From DASWHK01 sp036398215 (GTDB lineage Bacteria > Acidobacteriota > UBA890): a stretch of DNA of 5,806 nt. A program made the translations under genes and the position numbers. The stretch spans positions 1 to 5,806 of the forward strand of contig DASWHK010000195.1 in NCBI GenBank assembly GCA_036398215.1. Direction: 5' to 3'. The notes below the pieces were generated by a model, which made no database searches, was not told the origin of the DNA, and saw only the letters and a list, made by a program, of their open reading frames with translations. This document shows, one piece after another, positions 1 to 5,555 of the stretch (the first letter of the stretch is position 1; the number at the start of each line of letters is the position of its first letter).

Positions 1-108
1 GGCTTCAAGTTCGCGCCGGTGATCGGCGAGGCGCTCGCCGACCTGGCGCTGGAGGGGCGCAGCGCCCTGCCGATCGGCTTCCTCGGCCTCGACCGCTTGC
101 GCCGCTGA
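1..108 (+). CDS. C-terminal end of a monomeric sarcosine oxidase-type FAD oxidoreductase (partial)
   Basis: Only the last 35 residues and the TGA stop are present; the gene begins left of the window. The fragment opens with GFKFAPVIGEALADLAL, the C-terminal signature of the monomeric sarcosine oxidase / N-methyl-L-tryptophan oxidase group (DAO superfamily), where it usually follows a GFSGHG stretch. In that family these enzymes oxidatively demethylate or deaminate N-methyl amino acids using covalently bound FAD, releasing hydrogen peroxide. The Lys in GFKF matches the lysine that binds the substrate carboxylate in Bacillus sarcosine oxidase. The flavin-linking Cys and the Rossmann domain lie outside the window, so the substrate cannot be told. 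The last codons (LDRLRR and the stop) lie inside a DNA repeat found again at 159-215, so the extreme C-terminus is encoded by repeat sequence. Other DAO-family oxidases remain possible. Confidence 0.8.
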   Translation, partial: GFKFAPVIGEALADLALEGRSALPIGFLGLDRLRR

Positions 109-144
109 GGCACGTTCGTCCCTTTTGATTGCCTGGCGTCCGGG
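88..144 (+). repeat. Dispersed direct repeat, copy 1 (overlaps the oxidase stop codon)
   Basis: This 57-bp stretch recurs 71 bp downstream at 159-215 with no gaps and 5 mismatches. The shared core runs from CTCGACCGC through GCACGTTCGTCCC to GCCTGGCGTCCGGG. Copy 1 includes the last seven codons of the flavoenzyme gene, including the stop. The 14-bp spacer (145-158) shows no match to the sequence outside copy 1 or copy 2, so this is not a simple extended tandem array. Confidence 0.8.
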
Positions 145-151
145 TGACTCA

Positions 152-215
152 GTTGCGGCTCGACCGCCTGCGCGGCTGGCGCACGTTCGTCCCTCTTGAT
201 TGCCTGGCGTCCGGG
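152..215 (+). repeat. Dispersed direct repeat, copy 2
   Basis: Positions 159-215 match copy 1 (88-144) at 52 of 57 positions. The left part, 152-187, starting GTTGCGG then CTCGACCGCC, also matches copy 3 at 294-331, allowing one inserted base. Copy 2 is therefore a bridge between copies 1 and 3. I found no convincing gene in 109-409; short open frames here change frame between copies and look incidental. Confidence 0.75.
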
Positions 216-237
216 CAACATGCCAATAGGCGTATGC

Positions 238-301
238 GCCGCAACATTCAGCGTCATCGCGATCGACGTATCGATCGAAGGTCGACGCTGTTCGTTGCGG
301 C
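238..301. repeat. Long imperfect inverted repeat (three-segment hairpin)
   Basis: Three nested complementary blocks share one axis. The outer arm is GCCGCAAC (238-245) with GTTGCGGC (294-301). The middle arm is CAGCGTC (249-255) with GACGCTG (284-290). The inner arm is CGATCGA (260-266) with TCGATCG (271-277), closed by a CGTA loop. Internal loops are 3x3 and 4x6 nt, giving 22 base pairs in 64 nt. It lies in non-coding sequence between repeat copies 2 and 3. It could be a REP/MITE-like repetitive element, a structured RNA, or a protein-binding palindrome; sequence alone does not decide. Confidence 0.7.
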
Positions 302-331
302 CTCGACCGCCTTCGCGGTTGGCGCACGTTC
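294..331 (+). repeat. Dispersed direct repeat, copy 3 (partial)
   Basis: This 38-bp copy (GTTGCGGCCTCGACCGCC followed by TTCGCGGTTGGCGCACGTTC) differs from copy 2 by one inserted base and two substitutions, then diverges. It overlaps the right arm of the hairpin at 238-301. It is followed by a further inverted repeat, TTCCTCG (329-335) with CGAGGAA (347-353), and an interlocking pair CGCACG (323-328) with CGTGCG (343-348). Confidence 0.7.
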
Positions 332-409
332 CTCGTCCAGATCGTGCGAGGAAGCAACAAAAACCGGTTCGAGGTTCCCGCCGAACTGCTCGGCAAGATC
401 GATATCGCG

Positions 410-742
410 CTACAGCTCGCGGAGCGGGTCGCCGGTGCGTTCCATCACCGAGCACTGCACGACGGCTGGATTCGTTGCGTCGGCCGCGCCCCGCACGCCT
501 TGTACTGGGAGCTCGGCACGGATCAACGCGACGGATTGAGCGAGGCGCCGGTGGCGCGGATTGCCGGCCACTGTCGCCTGAACGACGACGAGTACTGGGA
601 TGGCGCGCGCGTGCGCCGGGTTGCTGCGGATCGCGGCGACGATGGCGCGAGCGTGGGTCGAGTTGGAGCGGATCGCGGCGGCCTGGCGCAGCGCGCTCTC
701 ATCGAGCGTGACGCGGTCATCGCGAGCCCGCCCAAGGGCGGG
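410..742 (-). pseudogene. Coding-like frame behind DUF167, probably a gene relic (unrecognised)
   Basis: Between the DUF167 stop (745-743) and a TAG (412-410), in the same frame as DUF167, 110 codons are open but contain no start near the beginning. By hand count over 103 codons, G+C is about 78%, 53% and 83% at codon positions 1, 2 and 3, the pattern expected of coding DNA in a GC-rich genome. The product would contain an internal duplication: AIRSNSTHARAI (676-641) and AIRSNPAHARAI (634-599), a 14-codon period. Two of the four codon changes between units are synonymous, including TCC versus AGC for Ser, which suggests past selection on this frame. After the TAG the frame stays open to a TGA at 256-254 with plausible sequence (RDIDLAEQFGG), so a CAG-to-TAG nonsense change is possible. 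I do not recognise the family. It could instead be a shadow of an open plus-strand frame over the same bases, or a gene whose start was lost by frameshift near the ATG at 720. Confidence 0.4.
727..742 (-). terminator. Perfect GC hairpin abutting the DUF167 stop codon
   Basis: CCCGCCC (727-733) and GGGCGGG (736-742) are perfectly complementary, with a 2-nt AA spacer, and lie immediately after the DUF167 stop (743-745). The position suits a transcription terminator or a 3'-end-stabilising structure. No T-tract follows on either strand, so intrinsic termination is uncertain. Confidence 0.4.
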
Positions 743-967
743 TCAGCGGCCGCGCACCTCGACGTGCTTCACGGGGCTGGTGTGGCCGGCGACGATCTCG
801 ATATCGGAGGGGCCGACGCCGAGGTGCTCGGCGAGCAGCTCGACGACGCGCTTGTTGGCCTTGCCCTTGGTCGCCGGGGCGCGCGTGCGCACCTGCAGTG
901 AGCCGTCCGCCAGGCGGCGGACGCTCTCGCTCTGGGCGCCGGCGTTGACCTTCACCCGCAGTCGCAC
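743..967 (-). CDS. DUF167 / UPF0235 (YggU-like) small protein
   Basis: This 74-residue protein matches the DUF167 (UPF0235, YggU) family. It has an N-terminal strand RLRVKVNAGAQ (2-12), the family core APATKGKANKRVVELLAEHLGV (30-51) in which ATKGKAN is the hallmark, and the C-terminal I-x-x-G-x-x-S-x-x-K-x-V pattern (58-69). It is cytosolic, has no signal peptide, and is somewhat short for a family often near 75-100 residues. The family's molecular function is unknown. The start is GTG at 967-965; no better ATG exists and homologues begin at this point. There is no clear Shine-Dalgarno sequence before it, but TGCTATCTT, an extended -10 box, ends 6 nt upstream, so the mRNA may be leaderless. 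It follows the pentein gene on the same strand after 86 bp. Confidence 0.85.
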   Translation of the reverse strand: MRLRVKVNAGAQSESVRRLADGSLQVRTRAPATKGKANKRVVELLAEHLGVGPSDIEIVAGHTSPVKHVEVRGR

Positions 968-973
968 GCCGGC

Positions 974-982
974 AAGATAGCA
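974..982 (-). promoter_or_regulatory. Candidate extended -10 promoter of the DUF167 gene
   Basis: Read on the minus strand this is TGCTATCTT, matching the extended -10 pattern TGnTATnnT. It ends 6 nt before the GTG at 967, so transcription would begin at or next to the start codon. I see no good -35 box, which extended -10 promoters can lack. No ribosome-binding site is visible between it and the gene. Confidence 0.35.
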
Positions 983-1053
983 CCGCGCCCGGGATCGGGT
1001 TCGCTGCGCACGGCTGGCGACGGTGAGCGGCCCGATCGCCGCAACGCCTTGAC

Positions 1054-2868
1054 CTACCGGACGTGGTTGGAGGCGCAGCGATAGCCGCCGCCGCGCATCA
1101 CGCTGCGCGGCAGCAGCGGTGCATAGCGGAGCTCGTAGCCGGCGTCGGCGAAGGTCTGGCGCACCCGCTCGTCGATCCGCGCCAGGCCGCTGCTGAATCC
1201 TTCGGCGCGTGCCCCGTCATCCTCGATCTCGAGGACCACGTTGTTCCAGTTGATCAGGAACCCATCGGGTGAGCGAAGGGCCTCGGGCATGAGCCTTCCG
1301 GACACGTGCAGGATCGGCAGCCGCTGGACATCGATCCCCTGGGAGCTCAGGAACATTGTCACCGCGTCGAGAAAGGCGTCGAAGACCTCGGCGTGGGGCG
1401 TGGCCTGGGCGGCGGCGAGCGACAGACGCAGCCCGCCGTCGGGGGTCGCCAGGCCATAGACTCGCTGCAGCTCGTCGAGCTCGGCTTGCGATGCCTCGGC
1501 GACGACCTGCTTGCCCAGCGTGAAGTCCGCGACCAGCGCCGACATCGCACCCCCCGGGCCGGGCAAGAGGGTCACGAGCGAGTCGAGGTCGCTGGTGTCG
1601 CCGCCGTGCAGCACGGTCTCGAACGCGTCGAGATCCTCATCGCCGGCCTCCAGGCGCGGGATGGCGTGCACGAAGCGCAGCGGCTGGCCGAACACGGCCT
1701 CGAACCCGTCGGTCGCCAGCCGCAGGGCGCCGAGGAATCGCTTTCGATCTTCCGGCCGCCGCAGAGCCGGTACGTCGATCGGCCCTTCGATGCCCAGGAT
1801 CTCCTTGATCCGCGGCAGCAACGTGTGGACGCTGACCCAGGTGAAACCAGGCGTGGCAATCAGGTGACCGCCGTGGAATGGCACCGGGGCCATGGTCCAT
1901 TGCACACCGCCCCACGCCTCGTCCAGCTCCTCGGGAAGCCCCTGGACGATCTCGCGCGGCATGAAGACGTCGTGCTCGCGCTGCGCCTGCAGGTTCGGTC
2001 GAACGACGAAGGTGACCGGACCGTCGGGGGAGTTGACGACCGCGAAAGGATCGCGCGGCCAGGGCGTGAATCGGCGGCCGTGGGTATCGATCAGGTGGAG
2101 ACGTATTTCGCCAGCCAGCGGCCGCAGCCGGTCGATGAGCGGCCGGTTGCTCAAGACCACCACGTCGCGTTGCGGGGCGAAGTCGTGCACGCCGCGCAGG
2201 AAGGCGGCGGCCTCCTCGTAGTCGAAGTAGCCCGGCAGCGAGTAGATCGAGGCACGGATCGCCGTGGACTGTCCGAAGCGGTCGCCGAAGGACCGGAACA
2301 GCACCTCGCGGGAGCGGCTGGCGCGCGGCACCACGCCCCACGCCACCTCGACCTTCTCCGACATCCCGAAGTCGAAGCCCGGCATGATGTTGAGCTGGTT
2401 CAACAGGCGCTCGCGGGCGGCCATCGGCACCTCCGGCGCCATGCCGTCCAGAAGCACGGGGAAGACGTGATCGCGGAAGTCGGCGTCGTAGACGAAGCGC
2501 CGCGGATCGATCAGCAACATCACCAGGAGCGAGTCAACCTGGGCGTTGGGCCAATCCGGCCGCTCACCGGCCAGCCGGGCTCCGCGCAGCCGCAAGAGGG
2601 TGGCGACTTGTCGCTGGGTTTCCTCCAGGTCGGCGGTCGACCCGGAGGCGAACGCCAGCGCCACCCTGGCCAGCCAGGCGGCCTGGACGCCACGGTCCTC
2701 GGCGAGCTCGGCCTCGAGCGCGACGATACGATTCTCGATGTCGGACGCCGGAGGCGCGCTGGCCGCCGGCGGGTTCGGCACCGAGTCCGTGGAGGCTTGC
2801 TGTTGAACAGCAGGCAACGATGCGGCAGCGGCGAGAAAGATCACGCCCGCGAGCGTCGCGGCAGGCAT
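1054..2868 (-). CDS. Exported pentein-fold protein (agmatine deiminase / peptidylarginine deiminase-like), motif-divergent
   Basis: This is a 604-residue protein starting at ATG 2868, preceded 6 nt upstream by GGAG. A TTG at 2880 in the same frame overlaps that site and is less likely; a stop lies just above it. Residues 3-20 form a hydrophobic export signal (LAGVIFLAAAASLPA) with no basic residue before it, which is unusual. Residues 40-220 are a helical region I cannot assign. From about 205 the pentein pattern appears: DVVVLSN plus the W-P-R-D motif (W270, R272, D273), then a GG motif (H332-G333-G334) where homologues often have EGG, then SDLDSLVTLLPG (426-437) aligned with the usual HxD, then GGGYRC with the nucleophile Cys at 598, six residues from the end. 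Pentein enzymes attack guanidine carbons (agmatine, arginine, peptidylarginine). The HxD His appears to be Asp427, so activity is uncertain. Length exceeds the usual 350-residue agmatine deiminase because of the N-terminal region. Confidence 0.72.
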   Translation of the reverse strand: MPAATLAGVIFLAAAASLPAVQQQASTDSVPNPPAASAPPASDIENRIVALEAELAEDRGVQAAWLARVALAFASGSTADLEETQRQVATLLRLRGARLAGERPDWPNAQVDSLLVMLLIDPRRFVYDADFRDHVFPVLLDGMAPEVPMAARERLLNQLNIMPGFDFGMSEKVEVAWGVVPRASRSREVLFRSFGDRFGQSTAIRASIYSLPGYFDYEEAAAFLRGVHDFAPQRDVVVLSNRPLIDRLRPLAGEIRLHLIDTHGRRFTPWPRDPFAVVNSPDGPVTFVVRPNLQAQREHDVFMPREIVQGLPEELDEAWGGVQWTMAPVPFHGGHLIATPGFTWVSVHTLLPRIKEILGIEGPIDVPALRRPEDRKRFLGALRLATDGFEAVFGQPLRFVHAIPRLEAGDEDLDAFETVLHGGDTSDLDSLVTLLPGPGGAMSALVADFTLGKQVVAEASQAELDELQRVYGLATPDGGLRLSLAAAQATPHAEVFDAFLDAVTMFLSSQGIDVQRLPILHVSGRLMPEALRSPDGFLINWNNVVLEIEDDGARAEGFSSGLARIDERVRQTFADAGYELRYAPLLPRSVMRGGGYRCASNHVR

Positions 2869-2874
2869 GGGGCA

Positions 2875-2878
2875 CTCC
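2875..2878 (-). promoter_or_regulatory. Ribosome-binding site deciding the pentein start
   Basis: GGAG on the minus strand sits 6 nt before ATG 2868. The in-frame TTG codon at 2880-2878 overlaps this site, so a start at TTG would leave no upstream Shine-Dalgarno sequence. This favours the 604-residue protein. Confidence 0.7.
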
Positions 2879-2893
2879 AAATATCCGATTCAC

Positions 2894-2948
2894 GCGCTCG
2901 GCCCGAGCGCAGGGTTGGGGAAACCCTGTCGAGCGGCAGAACGCCGCT
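2894..2948 (-). promoter_or_regulatory. Three consecutive hairpins in the leader of the pentein gene
   Basis: Three perfect inverted repeats lie in a row. AGCGGC (2932-2937) pairs with GCCGCT (2943-2948) around a 5-nt loop. CAGGGTT (2910-2916) pairs with AACCCTG (2922-2928) around a 5-nt loop. GCGCTCG (2894-2900) pairs with CGAGCGC (2904-2910) around a 3-nt loop; the last two share base 2910. The block ends about 15 nt before the ribosome-binding site of the pentein gene. It may be a structured 5' leader or part of a terminator or anti-terminator. The loops do not show the ACGR tetraloops of guanidine-II riboswitches, so that class is not supported. Confidence 0.5.
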
Positions 2949-3012
2949 AGACGAGAAAACTCATACCACATCGAGCGGCTTCAGGGAATACGAGAATATC
3001 CAAAAGACCGAT

Positions 3013-3030
3013 AAAAAAGACGGGCGCGCC
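3013..3030 (-). terminator. Possible terminator downstream of the S9 peptidase gene
   Basis: On the minus strand a GC-rich stretch containing the palindrome GGCGCGCC is followed by C, G, TC and six T residues (3018-3013). A short stem GGGCG/CGCCC can form only with a long loop, so the hairpin is weak. It lies roughly 290 nt after the S9 stop and ahead of the pentein leader. The surrounding AT-rich stretch 2951-3022 could equally hold the pentein promoter, but I could not pick a convincing -35/-10 pair. Confidence 0.25.
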
Positions 3031-3129
3031 AGCGATCAGGAGCTTGTCGTTCGCCCCGGGCCGGGCAACACCCTTGATTACAACGTTTCATCGCCCGAGG
3101 ATCCCGCCCCTGCCCTCGGGGTCCCCGGG

Positions 3130-3266
3130 CCTGCCCGCCGCGCTCGTCCCAGGCCTGCCCGCCGCGCTGGTCCCCCGGGCCTGCCCGCGGCGCTCGTACC
3201 CGGGCCTGCCCGCCACGCTCGTCCCCGGGCTGCCCGCCGCGCTGGTCCCCCGGGCCTGCCCGCCTC
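3130..3266. repeat. 25-bp GC-rich tandem repeat, about 5.4 copies
   Basis: Units begin at 3130, 3154, 3180, 3205, 3230 and 3255 (the last partial), with lengths 24, 26, 25, 25 and 25. The plus-strand consensus is CCTGCCCGCC followed by GCGCTSGTCCCCGGG. Each junction contains GGGCCTGCCC (or a one-base variant), able to form a 4-bp stem, and most units contain CCCGGG. The period is not a multiple of three and the units shift frame, so it is not a coding repeat. The array lies in the intergenic gap 46-182 bp beyond the S9 stop. The stretch 3031-3129 between it and the T-tract shows nothing else I can name. Confidence 0.85.
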
Positions 3267-3311
3267 GACCGCGCGTCGCCGCCCCCTGAGCCCCGGATCA
3301 GCGCCGCCGCG

Positions 3312-5456
3312 TCAGTTTCGGCCGCCCGTGGTGATCGCCCGTTGGCGGAGCTGCTTGGGCGCGGCGTCGTCGGTCATGTGGCGCTCGAACCAGTGGCGCA
3401 GGTAGAGCTGCGTGCGCATGAAGTTGGATGGGTTCGAGGTGGTGCCGTGGAACTCGTCGTTGAAGCGAATCATCGCCGTTGGCACCCGCAGCACCTTGAG
3501 CGCCGCATAGAACTCCTCGGTCTGGGAGATCGGCGTGCGCAGGTCGTTGACGCCGGTCATCAGCATGGTCGGCGTCGTCACGTTGCCGACGTACATCAGC
3601 GGCGAGCGCTGCAGATACTCGCCGGCATCCTCCCAGGGGAAGTTGTCGAAGTTGCGGTACCAGCCGATGCCGTCGGTGGTGCCGACGAACGACAGCCAAT
3701 TGATCACCGGGCAGTTCGACGACGCGGCGGCGAAGCGGTCGGTATGCCCGACCACCCAGGCGGTCAGCACGCCGCCTCCCGAGCAGCCGTACACGTACAT
3801 GTTGCGCTCGTCGATGTAGCCGCGGGCGATCACCTCGTCGACGCCGTTCATCAGGTCGTCGAAGTCCTTGCCCGGATAGGCGCGGTTGATGGCGTTGCCG
3901 AAGTCGGTGCCATAGCCGGACGAGCCGCGCGGGTTCGTGTACAGGACCACATAGTCGTTGGCGGCGTGCTCCTGCCAGGAGAAGCTGAAGCCCACCCCGT
4001 ACATGCCGTGGGGGCCGCCGTGGATCGACAGCATCAACGGGTACTGGCGCGAGGGGTCGAAGTCCGGCGGCTTGATGATCCAGCCCTGGATGTCGAGCTC
4101 GTCGACCGACTCGTACCAGATCTCCTCCACCTCGCCGAGCTTCAAGCCGGCGAACAGCGGCCCGTTGTGGTCGGTGATCTGGGTGATGCTCGACGGGTCA
4201 TCGAGCGGGAAGACGATCACCTCCGAAGGCCGGTAGGAGGTCTCCAGGGTACCCGCCGCGATGCCGGTGTCGCTGATGCTCGAGACGCTCAGCTGGTGGT
4301 TGCCGTCGGTGATCTTGCGGGGCTCGCCGTTGACCGGGGCGAACCAGAGGTTGCGGGTGCCGTGCTCGGCGATCCCCAGGTACACGCCGCTGTTGTCGGC
4401 GGCCCAGCCGAGGATGCCGGCCGAACGGTCGAGGCCTGCGGTCAGGCTGCGCGGCGCCGAGCCGTCGGCGTTCATGACGTACACCTGGCGCTCGATATAG
4501 GTCTGCTCGGTGTAGTCGTTGCCGGTGAAGGCGATCAGACGGCCGTCGGGCGAGGGCACCGGGCCGGAGTCGGGCCCCTGGCGCGTGGTCAATTGCGTCA
4601 CCTCGCCGCTGGCGACGTCCATCGCGTAGATATCGGACTCCCGCCACCGGTACTCGGCGTCCTCGACCAGCAGCCCGGAGAAGTACAGCTTGGCGCCGTC
4701 GGGGCTCCAGCTCGGCGAGCCGAAGCTGAAGTCGCCCTCCGACACCTGGCGATGGGTGCCGCCGTCGGCGGCAACGATGAAGATGTGCCGGTTGCCGTCG
4801 TCGAGGAAGCCCTGGCGGTCGCGGCGATAGACGGCCTCCTCGACGATACGCGGCGCCGCCGTCCACTCGGCGCCCTGGGGACGGGCGACGGGAACGTCGA
4901 TCTGCCATTCCTCCTGCCGCGGAGGGACCAGCATCGTGAAGGCGATCTGGGTGCCGTCCGGCGACCATTCGATGCCGCCGGGCGACTCCGCAACGTTGGT
5001 GATCTGGCTCGGCTCAGCGGCGAGGTCGTCCATCCAGCGGACGAAGATCTGCGATCCGCGCGGCTCGCCGCCGGTCACGTAGGCGATGCGGCTGCCGTCG
5101 GGCGACCAGACGGGCGAGCCGCCGTCCATCAGCTTGCGCTTGCGGGTGCCGTCGGCGTTCATCATCCAGACCTCGGAGCGGCGGCCGTCGTTCTGCAGGT
5201 CGACGAAGCTGCGGCTGTAGAGGATCGTGGTTCCGTCGGGCGAGATCTGCGGGCTGGCGACGCCCTCGACGCGCGGATAGTGCTCGAGCGTCAGGCGGCC
5301 TTGCATCGGGCCTTGCGGCGCCGCGGCCGAGGCCAGCGGCAGGGCAAGCAGGGTGAGCAAAGCCGCCGCCACGATGACGCCGGTCATCCTCGACAGTGCC
5401 CGGCGGCGGGTGTGTGGAAACGATCCTCGGTGGGCCGAAAACGATCGCTCATGCAT
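3312..5456 (-). CDS. Exported S9 prolyl-oligopeptidase-family peptidase (dipeptidyl/acylaminoacyl peptidase type)
   Basis: This is a 714-residue serine peptidase, normal length for secreted S9 enzymes. Residues 1-23 are a basic n-region with TRRRALSR, 25-42 are hydrophobic, and A42-S43-A44 is a likely cleavage site. The RRRAL stretch fits a relaxed Tat pattern, but Sec is also possible. Residues 60-420 form a TolB/WD40-like propeller with SPDG repeats at 72, 118, 165, 251 and 302. The alpha/beta-hydrolase domain follows: HGGPHG (479-484) near the oxyanion hole, NPRGSSGYG (508-516), the nucleophile elbow YGCSGGG with Ser559, Asp638 in GVNDLRTP, and His670 in DEFHGTT. The triad is complete, so activity is expected: cleavage of short peptides outside the cytoplasm. 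The exact S9 subfamily and specificity cannot be read. The start at 5456 is supported by GGAGAGG 6 nt upstream; the frame is open further to 5591, but that would bury the signal peptide under about 45 unlikely residues. Confidence 0.92.
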   Translation of the reverse strand: MHERSFSAHRGSFPHTRRRALSRMTGVIVAAALLTLLALPLASAAAPQGPMQGRLTLEHYPRVEGVASPQISPDGTTILYSRSFVDLQNDGRRSEVWMMNADGTRKRKLMDGGSPVWSPDGSRIAYVTGGEPRGSQIFVRWMDDLAAEPSQITNVAESPGGIEWSPDGTQIAFTMLVPPRQEEWQIDVPVARPQGAEWTAAPRIVEEAVYRRDRQGFLDDGNRHIFIVAADGGTHRQVSEGDFSFGSPSWSPDGAKLYFSGLLVEDAEYRWRESDIYAMDVASGEVTQLTTRQGPDSGPVPSPDGRLIAFTGNDYTEQTYIERQVYVMNADGSAPRSLTAGLDRSAGILGWAADNSGVYLGIAEHGTRNLWFAPVNGEPRKITDGNHQLSVSSISDTGIAAGTLETSYRPSEVIVFPLDDPSSITQITDHNGPLFAGLKLGEVEEIWYESVDELDIQGWIIKPPDFDPSRQYPLMLSIHGGPHGMYGVGFSFSWQEHAANDYVVLYTNPRGSSGYGTDFGNAINRAYPGKDFDDLMNGVDEVIARGYIDERNMYVYGCSGGGVLTAWVVGHTDRFAAASSNCPVINWLSFVGTTDGIGWYRNFDNFPWEDAGEYLQRSPLMYVGNVTTPTMLMTGVNDLRTPISQTEEFYAALKVLRVPTAMIRFNDEFHGTTSNPSNFMRTQLYLRHWFERHMTDDAAPKQLRQRAITTGGRN

Positions 5457-5462
5457 GGTGTG

Positions 5463-5469
5463 CCTCTCC
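5463..5469 (-). promoter_or_regulatory. Ribosome-binding site deciding the S9 peptidase start
   Basis: On the minus strand GGAGAGG lies 6 nt before the ATG at 5456. It selects this start over in-frame codons further upstream and over the internal ATG at residue 24. Confidence 0.75.
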
Positions 5470-5520
5470 GGTCGCGGCCCCGGATTCGGCGGTGGCAGGC
5501 TGCGCGCCATCCGGCGGCCG

Positions 5521-5549
5521 TTGGTAAGTTCGCCCGCATAGCCTACGAT
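5521..5549 (+). promoter_or_regulatory. Candidate sigma-70-type promoter for the ACT gene
   Basis: TTGGTA (5521-5526) and TACGAT (5544-5549) are separated by exactly 17 bp; each matches four of six consensus bases. Transcription would start near 5556, leaving a leader of about 90 nt that contains a perfect hairpin, CCCCTG (5570-5575) with CAGGGG (5579-5584). The -10 box overlaps the palindrome at 5545-5555. Confidence 0.4.
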
Positions 5550-5555
5550 TATCGT
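5545..5555. promoter_or_regulatory. Palindrome ACGAT-T-ATCGT in the divergent intergenic region
   Basis: This is a perfect 5+1+5 inverted repeat in the 188-bp gap between the divergent S9 and ACT genes, overlapping the candidate -10 of the ACT promoter. On the minus strand it includes GATAAT (5553-5548), five of six matches to a -10 box, though without a good -35. Its position suits an operator, but it is short enough to occur by chance. Confidence 0.3.

Noticed and set aside
344..901. Plus-strand open frame overlapping the relic and DUF167
   Set aside because: It starts with an unsupported GTG without ribosome-binding site and is antisense to the well-supported DUF167 gene; codon-position composition slightly favours the minus-strand reading.
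1027..1042. Hairpin GCGGC/GCCGC between the pentein and DUF167 genes as a terminator
   Set aside because: The stem is only 5 bp and no T-tract follows on the minus strand; such stems are frequent by chance in GC-rich DNA.
2894..2948. Guanidine-II (mini-ykkC) riboswitch before the pentein gene
   Set aside because: That class has two stems with ACGR loops; the loops here (GTTCT, TCCCC and GGC on the minus strand) do not match.
3130..3266. CRISPR array
   Set aside because: Units are contiguous 25-bp repeats without unique spacers, and no cas gene is nearby.
3044..3289. Short plus-strand frame encoding LPAALVPG-like repeats
   Set aside because: It arises from translating the 25-bp tandem array; the unit length is not a multiple of three, so the peptide repeat breaks frame between units.
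1306..3405. Long plus-strand open frame opposite the pentein gene and across the 25-bp array
   Set aside because: It has no recognisable motif and is mirrored by the pentein gene with its conserved W-x-R-D and GGGxRC motifs; it also runs through the intergenic tandem repeats.
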